Source: Afifella aestuarii (GTDB lineage: Bacteria; Pseudomonadota; Alphaproteobacteria; Rhizobiales; Afifellaceae). From it: a stretch of DNA of 64,000 nt. Where the stretch lies: positions 868,001-932,000 of the forward strand of contig NZ_SAUF01000002.1 in NCBI RefSeq assembly GCF_004023665.1, written 5' to 3'. The position numbers and the translations under genes are program-made. Under the pieces are notes generated by a model. That model was not told the DNA's origin. It saw only the letters and a program-made list of their open reading frames with translations, and searched no databases. Of this stretch, positions 43,680-50,905 are shown piece by piece (within the stretch, counting starts at the first letter, position 1; every line of letters begins with the position of its first letter).

Positions 43680-44390
43680 ATGGCCGTGGCCGCCGGCCTT
43701 CTCTATTTTCCGGAGATGACCGATTTCATCCCTGGCCGTCAAAGCACGAGCCCCGTGGCCGCGGGCGACAAACGCCTCGACACGCGCTCGTTCCACAAGA
43801 ACCATGTGCCGATCCGCGCGGCGCTGACGCCGTTTCTGGAGACGCGCTCAGGCGATGTTCTGGAAGTCGGCTCCGGCTCCGGCCAGCATGTCGTGGGCTT
43901 CGCCAAAGCCTTTCCGCATCTCACCTTCTGGCCGTCCGACAGAGAGCCCATGCACCGGGCGAGCATTGCCGCCTGGGCGGCGCTCGACCCGCAGCCCAAT
44001 CTGCGCGACGTCGTCGATCTCAATCTCTGCGAGACCTGGCGGCTCGGCGAAGAGGGCGGTGCGACGGGGCGGCCGCCGGCGAAGCTTGCTGCCATCCTCA
44101 CCATCAACATCCTGCATGTGACACCTTTCGCCGTGTCGGGACATCTGATGGCGGGGGCAGGCCGTTATCTCGCCGATGACGGCCTGCTCTTCATCTACGG
44201 CCCGTTCGCCCATGACGGTGCGATGAGCGAAAGCAATGCCGAGTTCGACGCGCAATTGCGGGCGGCGAACCCGGAATGGGGCCTGCGCGACGTGCAGGCG
44301 CTCTGCGTCCTTGCCGGCGCGAACGGGTTGAAGCCGCTCGACAAGATCGAGATGCCGGCGAACAACCACATTCTGGTCTACGGGCGCTGA
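43680..44390 (+). CDS. SAM-dependent methyltransferase-like protein, DUF938
   Basis: 236 residues from ATG 43680; ATG 43716 would give 224. The SAM-binding motif is VLEVGSGSGQHVVGFAKAFP, preceded by SFHKNHVPIRAALTPFL, as in DUF938. The C-terminus MPANNHILVYGR is also typical. Activity and substrate are not established for the family. It follows folD by 22 bases, so it may share its transcript. Confidence 0.88.
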   Translation: MAVAAGLLYFPEMTDFIPGRQSTSPVAAGDKRLDTRSFHKNHVPIRAALTPFLETRSGDVLEVGSGSGQHVVGFAKAFPHLTFWPSDREPMHRASIAAWAALDPQPNLRDVVDLNLCETWRLGEEGGATGRPPAKLAAILTINILHVTPFAVSGHLMAGAGRYLADDGLLFIYGPFAHDGAMSESNAEFDAQLRAANPEWGLRDVQALCVLAGANGLKPLDKIEMPANNHILVYGR

Positions 44391-44405
44391 GCCAGGCGAG
44401 CTCTC

Positions 44406-45344
44406 CTAGAAGCGCTGCCTGGCGAGAAGCGCGATCGTCTCCATGACCTCGCCGACGGCATCGACGACGCCGCCGAGCTCCATGAAACCATGGACCTGCC
44501 CGGGGAAATGCCGGTGCAGGACTTCGACGCCGGCATCGCGGAGCTTTTGCGCATAGGCCGCGCCGTCATCGAGCAGGGGATCGTGACCGCCGGTGACGAT
44601 GAGGGCTGGCGGCAGGCCGTGATGGTCTTCGGCAAGAAGCGGCGAGGCGCGCCAATCAAGGCCTGCCTCGGCATCGGGCAGGTAGTTGCGGACGAGCGCG
44701 ATCATGTCTTCAAGCGTGATCGGCGGCGCCTTGGCATTGGTGATGCGCGAGGGGCGCGAATTGGAGGCTTCGCTGTTGTCGGTCGCAGGATAGAGAAGCA
44801 CCTGGAAGGCGAGCTTCGGCGTGTCTTCGCGAAGCGCGAGCGTCGTGACGGCGGCAAGGCTGCCGCCGGCGCTGTCGCCTGCGATGGCAATCCGGTTCGC
44901 ATCGATGCCGAGCTCGCCGGCATGGGCGCCGATCCAGCGCGTGGCGGCGATCGCATCCTCAGGGCCCGCCGGAAACGGGTTTTCCGGGGCGAGGCGATAA
45001 TCGACGGAAACGATCCGGCAGCGGGCGGTATCGGCCATGCGCCGGCAGAGGGTGTCGGCCGTGTCGAGCGTGCCGAGCACCCAGCCGCCGCCATGCAGAT
45101 AGATGATCGCGGGTCCGGTCTCGTCGACGCCGTGAGGCGTGTAGAGCCTGAGCCTGATCGGCCCGGCCGGCCCGTCGGCCGCCACGTCTCTCACCTCCGC
45201 CATATCGATGATCGGGCCGCCGAATGTGTGCTGCAGCACGCCCTGGGTGGCGCGCATCTCCGCGACACTCATTGTGTGCAGAGGCGGCCCGCCGGCCTTT
45301 GCCATGCGTTGGAGCACTTTTTCGACTTGCGGATCGATGGGCAT
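44406..45344 (-). CDS. Alpha/beta hydrolase, HSL-type esterase
   Basis: 312 residues. The oxyanion motif HGGGW, nucleophile GDSAGGS, the late Asp in GGHDPLLDDG and the His of FPGQVHGF define the hormone-sensitive-lipase group. It hydrolyses short-chain esters; physiological substrate unknown. It converges with the methyltransferase gene (15-base gap). Confidence 0.93.
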   Translation of the reverse strand: MPIDPQVEKVLQRMAKAGGPPLHTMSVAEMRATQGVLQHTFGGPIIDMAEVRDVAADGPAGPIRLRLYTPHGVDETGPAIIYLHGGGWVLGTLDTADTLCRRMADTARCRIVSVDYRLAPENPFPAGPEDAIAATRWIGAHAGELGIDANRIAIAGDSAGGSLAAVTTLALREDTPKLAFQVLLYPATDNSEASNSRPSRITNAKAPPITLEDMIALVRNYLPDAEAGLDWRASPLLAEDHHGLPPALIVTGGHDPLLDDGAAYAQKLRDAGVEVLHRHFPGQVHGFMELGGVVDAVGEVMETIALLARQRF

Positions 45345-45497
45345 GTTCGTCCTTTCCTGTCTGCCGACGCGCCTGGCGCAGAGGCGCTGCCTCTGGCTGC
45401 CGAGCGTCGGCTGTCAGGTCGGATTTAGGTGGGTTCCGGAGCGCCGCGAGGAAAAACCCGGCCCGGCATAGGAGATGACCGGCGAGCGCATGGGCCG

Positions 45498-45521
45498 TGG
45501 CGGCGGATCGATCCGCCGCCA
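45498..45521. terminator. 24-base perfect palindrome after the PhoD-like gene
   Basis: Bases 45498-45509 (TGGCGGCGGATC) are the exact reverse complement of 45510-45521. It begins 3 bases beyond the minus-strand stop and lies between that gene and the promoter region of the esterase gene. Without a T run it is best seen as a transcript end structure; an operator role is also possible. Confidence 0.5.
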
Positions 45522-45524
45522 GCC

Positions 45525-47006
45525 TCAGATGACGAGCTTTTCCGTCGGCCCGGATTCAAGCTCCCACCAGGCTTCCCAGGCGCCGTGTCGACGGGCGAGC
45601 CTCAGATAGTTTCGTTCCGCCGTGTAGATCGTGCTCTTGCCGGGGAGAGGCAGGAGTTTGATCGGATGCTGCTTCAAGGGGGCGGAGCCGAAGCTTGCAA
45701 GCGCGCCGAGGGTGGCTGCATAGGCTTTCGGCGGCGGCGGGTGGGTGATGCCGGAGGCGACGAGCTGATGGAGGTCGCCGGTATCGGAGGCGAGCGTGCC
45801 GCGGGTGGCGAGATGGATCTCGCCGGAAAGAACCGTGAGGCGCGTATCGTCCCGCTCATGCGCGGCAAGAAGCGTGCGCAGGAACTTGCACCATTCCTCG
45901 CGATGCGTGCGGCTTTGCCACTGATCGCGCAGATCGTCCTCGTATTTCTCCGCGATCGGCGTGATCCGCATCACCGCCTCGATCAGCGACAGACGAGGTC
46001 CGAGAGCCGGCACGCTCGACAACAGAAGGATGCGGCCGTCTTCGGCGTCGGCGAGCGCGGTTGCGAGCGTGCGCCAGCCCGCCGGTCCCATGATCCGGTC
46101 GCGCCGTCGCTCCGAGCGCAGATCGGGCGCGACCAGTGTCAGCCCCGGCATGTCGACGCGCCAGGTGAGCGAGGTGCCGGAGGGGTCGAGACAGGTTTCG
46201 GGCAAGGCCCCTTCGACGGCGCCCATCTGGAAGAGCAGGAAGTGCTCGCGTGCCACCGCGAAGACGGCGTTGCCGACGGGTGAATCGAGTTTCTTGTCCG
46301 GAAGCGAGCCCCAGCCGTCGCAGATGTCGTGGTCGTCCCACATGGCGAGCGAGGGGACGCGGCAGAGAATGTCGGCAATAGCCGGCTGGCCGTAGAGCTC
46401 GAGATAACGCTGCAACAAAACCCGGCGCAGGGCGGCGACGACCTCCGGCACTTCCGCGCCGGAATTGGAGCCCGGATCGCCGCGATCGCGGCCCCATTCG
46501 CGCGTCAGCGGATGCGCTTGGAGGATCTCGTCGGCATAGATCTGGTCGCCGCCATGCAGAAGAAGATGCAGCGGCTCTCGCGCATGCGCCGCGTCGAGGC
46601 GCGCCCAGAGGACATTGCGGCTTTCCTCCGGCCGTTCCCGGTCGCCCTCCTCCTGGCCGTTGCAGGAGACGAAGGCGACCGCGAGATCGCCGTCATAAGC
46701 GGTGTTGACGACATAACGCGTGCCTTCGAGCTCGTACCAGGCGGCTTTCTGCACGTCGGCGCCGGTCGGCAAGGTGAAGGTGTAGCGCAGCGCGAGGAGG
46801 CCATAGCGCGACAGGAGAAGCTCCGGCTCGACCGCACCGTTGCGTGTGACGAGGTTCGGAAGCTCCGGCATGAACGGGCGGATGAGGAGCACGGCGAGCC
46901 GCACGCGGTCCCCCTCCATACCGCGCAGGAAGAGAAGCGGCTTCAGCCGTCCGGCGAGGCGCTGCAATTCGGCATTGTCGGCCATGTCTGGGACGCGGCC
47001 GGTCAT
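45525..47006 (-). CDS. PhoD-like metallophosphatase
   Basis: 493 residues; ATG at 46985 is an alternative start. The metal-binding motifs HGGDQIYADE and MWDDHDICDGWGS, and a later LSGEIHLATRG, match the calcineurin-like PhoD/metallophosphatase fold. No signal peptide is visible, so it is probably cytoplasmic and not a classical alkaline phosphatase D. Substrate unknown. Confidence 0.85.
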   Translation of the reverse strand: MTGRVPDMADNAELQRLAGRLKPLLFLRGMEGDRVRLAVLLIRPFMPELPNLVTRNGAVEPELLLSRYGLLALRYTFTLPTGADVQKAAWYELEGTRYVVNTAYDGDLAVAFVSCNGQEEGDRERPEESRNVLWARLDAAHAREPLHLLLHGGDQIYADEILQAHPLTREWGRDRGDPGSNSGAEVPEVVAALRRVLLQRYLELYGQPAIADILCRVPSLAMWDDHDICDGWGSLPDKKLDSPVGNAVFAVAREHFLLFQMGAVEGALPETCLDPSGTSLTWRVDMPGLTLVAPDLRSERRRDRIMGPAGWRTLATALADAEDGRILLLSSVPALGPRLSLIEAVMRITPIAEKYEDDLRDQWQSRTHREEWCKFLRTLLAAHERDDTRLTVLSGEIHLATRGTLASDTGDLHQLVASGITHPPPPKAYAATLGALASFGSAPLKQHPIKLLPLPGKSTIYTAERNYLRLARRHGAWEAWWELESGPTEKLVI

Positions 47007-47164
47007 GGGGTGTCGTCTTTCGGCGCGCCTGTTTTCGGCGTGCCCGTCGCGCGGGCAGATGTCACGGACGAATCGAGCATGGAACCTCGGCGGCTACGCG
47101 GTGACCGTGGTAAAACGCTGCGTGCGCCTGTCAACGGCGCCATCGTCGCGCGGGAGCCCGATGC

Positions 47165-48310
47165 TCAGCCCAGAATGTCATAGGCCGTGCGCAGAAAGAT
47201 GCGCGCGCCGATGGCGATGAGATCGTCCGGGAAATCGTATTCGGGATCGTGCAGGGGCGGATGGGTCTCGCCGGCGCCGAGGAAGAGGAGGGCCGATTTC
47301 GCGCTCGCGCCGAAACGCCCGAAATCTTCCGAGGCGCGCATCGGCTCGCCGGGAGAATGGAAGATCCGCTCATGGTCGAGTGCCACGCGGAGATGCGCAA
47401 CCGCGTCGGGATCGTTGTCTGAGGCGAAGAAGACGTCCTCATAGGCGATGTCGAAGGAGAGGCCGAAAGCGCCTGCCATCTCCGCCACCAGCGCCTCGGC
47501 GCGGGCGACGAGCGCCTCCATGCGCGCGTCCTGAAGCGTGCGGAGCGTCGCAAAAATCTCCGCCTCGCCGGGAGCGATGCCGAAAGCCGGCTCGCCCATC
47601 GCCGCATGGGTGATGGTGACGAGCGAGAAATCCTCCACGAGCGCGCCGCCCGCCGCGAGAGCCGTCAGCTCCGGCATCAGCCGTGCGATGGCCGGCATCG
47701 GCGAGAGGCCGGTCTCGGGCTGCGAGGCATGTGCGGTGCGACCGGTGAGGGTGATCTTCATGCCCCGCGAGGCGCAGGCGGCGGCGCCGTCCTTCAGGGC
47801 GACATGGCCGAGGCGGAGACCCGGAAAATTGTGGAGCGCGAAGGCGAAGTCGGGCGCGATCTCGGCAAAGCGCGGATCGGCGAGGATGGCGGCCGCGCCC
47901 GCGCCTGTCTCTTCCGCCGGCTGGAAGAGGAGAATGACGCGGCCGCTTTCGGGGCGCCGGCAGGCAAGGCCGCGGGCGACGCCGGCAAGGATCGCCATAT
48001 GCCCGTCGTGCCCGCAAAGATGGCCCTTTCCGGAAATCTCCGAGCGGTGCGGCGCTTCCGTGCATTCCACGATCGGCAGTGCATCGAGCTCGCAGCGGAA
48101 CATGAGCGTAGGGCCGGGCCGGCCGGATTCATAGAAGGCCGCGAGCCCATGCCCGCCGAGCCCCCTCATGAGCCGGTCGGGTGTCGTCGGTTCAAGGAAG
48201 GCGGCGACTTCCGCGGCGGTCTTCTCCTCCTCGCCGGAGATTTCGGGGCGCTGGTGGAGTTTTCGCCGCCATTCCGTCAGTTCGACGATGTCGCGATTGG
48301 AGAGGGGCAT
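47165..48310 (-). CDS. M20-family amidohydrolase/aminoacylase
   Basis: 381 residues from ATG 48310, chosen because MPLSNRDIVELTEWRRKLHQ is the family's usual start; the open frame continues 64 codons further. Motifs include RPEISGEEEKTA, GHDGHMA (metal ligands), EETGAGA and TGRTAHASQPETG. Members deacylate N-acyl amino acids such as hippurate or indole-acetyl conjugates. It is divergent from the gene at 48462. Confidence 0.92.
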   Translation of the reverse strand: MPLSNRDIVELTEWRRKLHQRPEISGEEEKTAAEVAAFLEPTTPDRLMRGLGGHGLAAFYESGRPGPTLMFRCELDALPIVECTEAPHRSEISGKGHLCGHDGHMAILAGVARGLACRRPESGRVILLFQPAEETGAGAAAILADPRFAEIAPDFAFALHNFPGLRLGHVALKDGAAACASRGMKITLTGRTAHASQPETGLSPMPAIARLMPELTALAAGGALVEDFSLVTITHAAMGEPAFGIAPGEAEIFATLRTLQDARMEALVARAEALVAEMAGAFGLSFDIAYEDVFFASDNDPDAVAHLRVALDHERIFHSPGEPMRASEDFGRFGASAKSALLFLGAGETHPPLHDPEYDFPDDLIAIGARIFLRTAYDILG

Positions 48311-48394
48311 GGACGTGTCCGGAGGCTGAAAAAGACGAGGCGAGAGCGGCGGACGAGGGAACGTTGGAGACCCTCGCCCGTTCGGCGTGCCAGG

Positions 48395-48435
48395 GCGCAA
48401 GGTGGCACGACCCTTTGAGGCGTGCCACCTTGCGC
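48395..48435. repeat. 15-bp perfect inverted repeat in a divergent intergenic region
   Basis: GCGCAAGGTGGCACG (48395-48409) and CGTGCCACCTTGCGC (48421-48435) are exact reverse complements with an 11-base loop. It lies between the divergent starts at 48310 and 48462. GCGTGCC also occurs just outside at 48385-48391. It could be an operator, a leader hairpin or a short mobile palindrome. Confidence 0.7.
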
Positions 48436-48461
48436 GCATGAGAACAAGTTCGGAGATCAGA

Positions 48462-48893
48462 ATGAAGCCTGCCGCAGCCGCGACCTTTTTGAGCCTTTCC
48501 ATGGCGATGTTTCCGGCATGGGCGGCGGCCCAGTCGAACCTCAGCGGGGCGCATGAAGTCGGCGAACTGACGAGCGTTCAGGCGACGCTGGAGGACACGC
48601 CCGATTCCTCCCCGGCGACGCTTCGCGTGCGCGGCCTGATCACGGCGCCGGAGCCTTGCCAGGTCGCGACGGCGGAAGCGGTCGGAGAGGGGGAAAGCGA
48701 GACGGCGGGCATCGCCCGCGTCCTGAAGATTCGTGTGACGACGGCGCGTGCCTCCGAGGACCAGGCGTGCACGCAAAAACTCACCGATCTGCAGTTCCAG
48801 TTCACGCAGGAGGCGGGCTTGCGTGAATTCGAGGAGGTCGAGGTCATCTCCGACAGAGACATCGAGCGCGCTTTGGTCGAACTCGCCGAATAA
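48462..48893 (+). CDS. Secreted protein of unknown function
   Basis: 143 residues from ATG 48462, with CGGAG six bases upstream; ATG 48438 is in frame but overlaps the inverted repeat. A clear signal peptide (ATFLSLSMAMFPAWAAA) is followed by an acidic, mostly beta-like domain with two cysteines (EPCQVA and QACTQK). I do not recognise the family. It is probably periplasmic. Confidence 0.7.
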   Translation: MKPAAAATFLSLSMAMFPAWAAAQSNLSGAHEVGELTSVQATLEDTPDSSPATLRVRGLITAPEPCQVATAEAVGEGESETAGIARVLKIRVTTARASEDQACTQKLTDLQFQFTQEAGLREFEEVEVISDRDIERALVELAE

Positions 48894-48929
48894 GTCTGGC
48901 GCGCCGAATGGCCGGCGGACAGGTCGAAC

Positions 48930-48970
48930 TTGCGCCACTTTGCAAATCCGTATACTTTGCATTGCAGAGT
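48930..48970 (+). promoter_or_regulatory. Promoter and operator O1 of the winged-helix/uppS operon
   Basis: ACTTTGCA-T-TGCAGAGT (48954-48970) is a 17-bp dyad with one mismatch. An extra half-site ACTTTGCA lies exactly 17 bases upstream (48937-48944). A -10-like TATACT (48951-48956) overlaps the dyad, with TTGCGC (48930-48935) as a possible -35 at short spacing. The palindrome is therefore placed for repression of the gene at 48986. Confidence 0.65.
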
Positions 48971-48985
48971 TAATCGGAGCCGCTG

Positions 48986-49597
48986 GTGCGCGACCTTCAA
49001 AAGGCCCTCGCCGATATCGATGAGATCCGCAACCAGATGGCGGCGGCGACGGCGTTTCGTGGTTTTGGGCCGGGCGCGCTCGCCACGACCGGGGTGCTCG
49101 CCTTTTTTATGGCGGCGGCGCAGCAGGCTCTGATCGGCGCACCGCTTGCGAACCCCATCGCCTTTTTCGGCGGCTGGATCGCCACGGCCATGATTTCGGC
49201 AATCATCATCGGCGTGGAGATGGCGGTGCGAACCCGGCGCCATCATGCCGGGCTCGCCGACGCGATGCTCTACAATGCCGTGCAGCAATTTCTGCCGGCG
49301 GGCGCGGCGGGAGCGCTTCTGACGCTCGCCATCGCGCGCGTCGCGCCGCAGGCCCTGTGGATGCTGCCGGGCCTGTGGCTCGTCTTCGTCAGTCTCGGGG
49401 TCTTCGCCTCGGCACGGTCGCTGCCGCGCGGCATCCACCTCGCCGGTGTCTGGTATTTCGTTTCGGGCTTCGTCGTCTTGGCGCTTGCGAGCGAAGGCCC
49501 GCATCTGTCGCCCTGGATGATGGGTATTCCCTTTTCGGTCGGACAGGTGGCGATCGCCGCGATCCTCTATTTCGCGCCGGGAGAGGCCGATGGTTGA
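48986..49597 (+). CDS. Five- or six-helix membrane protein of unknown function
   Basis: 203 residues from GTG 48986, with CGGAG upstream. A soluble helical start (LQKALADIDEIRNQMAAATA) precedes hydrophobic helices at about 30-50, 57-77, 102-120, 123-142, 150-166 and 175-195. It ends overlapping the winged-helix gene by 8 bases, so the two are co-translated. I have no family name for it; the pairing with a winged-helix regulator suggests that it is controlled by it. Confidence 0.8.
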   Translation: MRDLQKALADIDEIRNQMAAATAFRGFGPGALATTGVLAFFMAAAQQALIGAPLANPIAFFGGWIATAMISAIIIGVEMAVRTRRHHAGLADAMLYNAVQQFLPAGAAGALLTLAIARVAPQALWMLPGLWLVFVSLGVFASARSLPRGIHLAGVWYFVSGFVVLALASEGPHLSPWMMGIPFSVGQVAIAAILYFAPGEADG

Positions 49598-50009
49598 GAC
49601 GAAGGGCACGTCCGCCCCGCCTGCTGCGCCCTATTCCTATGAAGGGCTCGACCGGGTGATCCATGAAAAGGCGCGGCTCGGCGTTCTGACCTCGCTCGCC
49701 ACGCATCCGAAAGGCCTTGCCTTCGCCGATCTCAGAAAACTCTGCGGGCTGACGGACGGCAATCTGAGCCGGCATTTGCAGGTGCTCGAAGAGGCGGGGC
49801 TCGTGCGTCTCGACAAGGGCTTCGAGGGTAAGCGCCCGCTCACCACCTGCCGCATGACGGGAGAGGGGCGCCGCCGTTTCGTGGAGTATCTCGCGGTTCT
49901 GGAGCGGGTCGTGCGCGATGCTGCGGGTGCGACGGGGGCTGCGGATGAGGAGAGAGAGCCCGTCGATGCCGAGGACGCGAAGGGGCGGCTTCGGCCAAAG
50001 CTCGCCTGA
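49590..50009 (+). CDS. Winged-helix transcriptional regulator
   Basis: 139 residues. The DNA-binding domain (about 20-95) has [17 protein letters not shown], then [20 protein letters not shown] as recognition helix, then the wing [17 protein letters not shown]. This is the winged helix (HTH_27/ArsR-like) group. An acidic low-complexity tail follows. Two matching 17-bp palindromes, before the first gene and at the start of the next, are its likely operators. Confidence 0.9.
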   Translation: MVETKGTSAPPAAPYSYEGLDRVIHEKARLGVLTSLATHPKGLAFADLRKLCGLTDGNLSRHLQVLEEAGLVRLDKGFEGKRPLTTCRMTGEGRRRFVEYLAVLERVVRDAAGATGAADEEREPVDAEDAKGRLRPKLA

Positions 50010-50030
50010 TTTCTCTTTTTTTGCCAGGAG

Positions 50031-50047
50031 GCTTTGTAATGCAAAGT
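50031..50047 (+). promoter_or_regulatory. Operator O2 overlapping the uppS start codon
   Basis: GCTTTGTA-A-TGCAAAGT is a 17-bp dyad with the same 8-1-8 architecture and near-identical half-sites as O1 (ACTTTGCA-T-TGCAGAGT). Its right half includes the T and G of the uppS ATG (50039-50041). It could give gene-specific control of the synthase inside the operon. Confidence 0.6.
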
Positions 50048-50760
50048 GATCGCGACGACAGACTTCATGTCGCCATCATCATGGACGGCAACGGACGATG
50101 GGCGACGGCGCGCGGCCTTCCCCGGAAAGTCGGCCACGAGGCTGGCATCGAGACGGTACGCCGGGTGGTGCGCGCCGCCCCTTCGGAAGGCATCGGCACG
50201 CTGACGCTCTACGCTTTTTCGAGCGACAATTGGCGCCGGCCGAAGGCGGAAGTGGCGGCGCTGATGCAGCTTCTGCGGCACTATCTCGCCGGCGAGGTGG
50301 ACGAACTCGTCGAAAACGGTGTCCGGCTCTCCGTGATCGGGCGGCGAGACCGGCTTCCCTTCGGGCTTGGCGCCGCGATATCGAGGGCGGAGCGGGCGAC
50401 GGCGGCGGGCCGAAAACTCCATTTGCGCATCGCCTTCGATTATTCCGCCCGCTGGGCGATCGCCGAGGCCGCAAGAAACTGCGCCGCAGCGGGCGACATC
50501 TCCGAGGAAGCGATCGCGAGCCGAATGTCGGGAGCCGCAGCATCGCCCGACGTCGATCTCCTTTTGCGCACCGGCGGCGAAAACGCTTAAGCGATTTTCT
50601 CCTCTGGGAATGCGCCTATGCCGAACTCGCCTTCACCGGGGTGATGTGGCCCGATTTTGCGGCCGGCGATCTCGCCGAGACCGTCGCTGCCTTCCATCGC
50701 CGCGAGCGCCGCTTCGGAGGCCTGCCGGGTGAGGCGGTCGAAGACCGCTCCGCCGCCTGA
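50039..50760 (+). pseudogene. uppS: Undecaprenyl diphosphate synthase paralogue, frameshifted
   Basis: From ATG 50039 (AGGAG eight bases upstream) the frame gives [20 protein letters not shown] (catalytic Asp16) and [11 protein letters not shown], then breaks at [10 protein letters not shown] and TAA 50588-50590. One base is missing in the A run of GGCGAAAACGC (about 50578-50585). An added A, or a -1 shift, restores [20 protein letters not shown] to a stop at 50758-50760. The lost part includes the substrate-binding RTGGExRLSNFLLW motif, so the short product should be inactive. The enzyme makes the lipid carrier for cell-wall sugars; the essential copy usually lies beside frr and cdsA. Confidence 0.85.
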
Positions 50761-50905
50761 AATCCGTACATTTCGCGAGCCGACATTCTCGCCGCGCGTG
50801 CCCGCGTGCCTCACAGAGATTACGGCGTGTCGCGGAAGAGCCATGATCGCGCGATGACGCGCCCTAAGCTCATCTTTGAGGATCGGGACTTCAAGGGAGC
50901 GGGGA

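Noticed and set aside
50560-50600. Programmed -1 frameshift in uppS
   Set aside because: The bases C GAA AAC do not form an X XXY YYZ heptamer in frame, and frameshifting is not known for this enzyme; a single-base deletion or assembly error is more likely.
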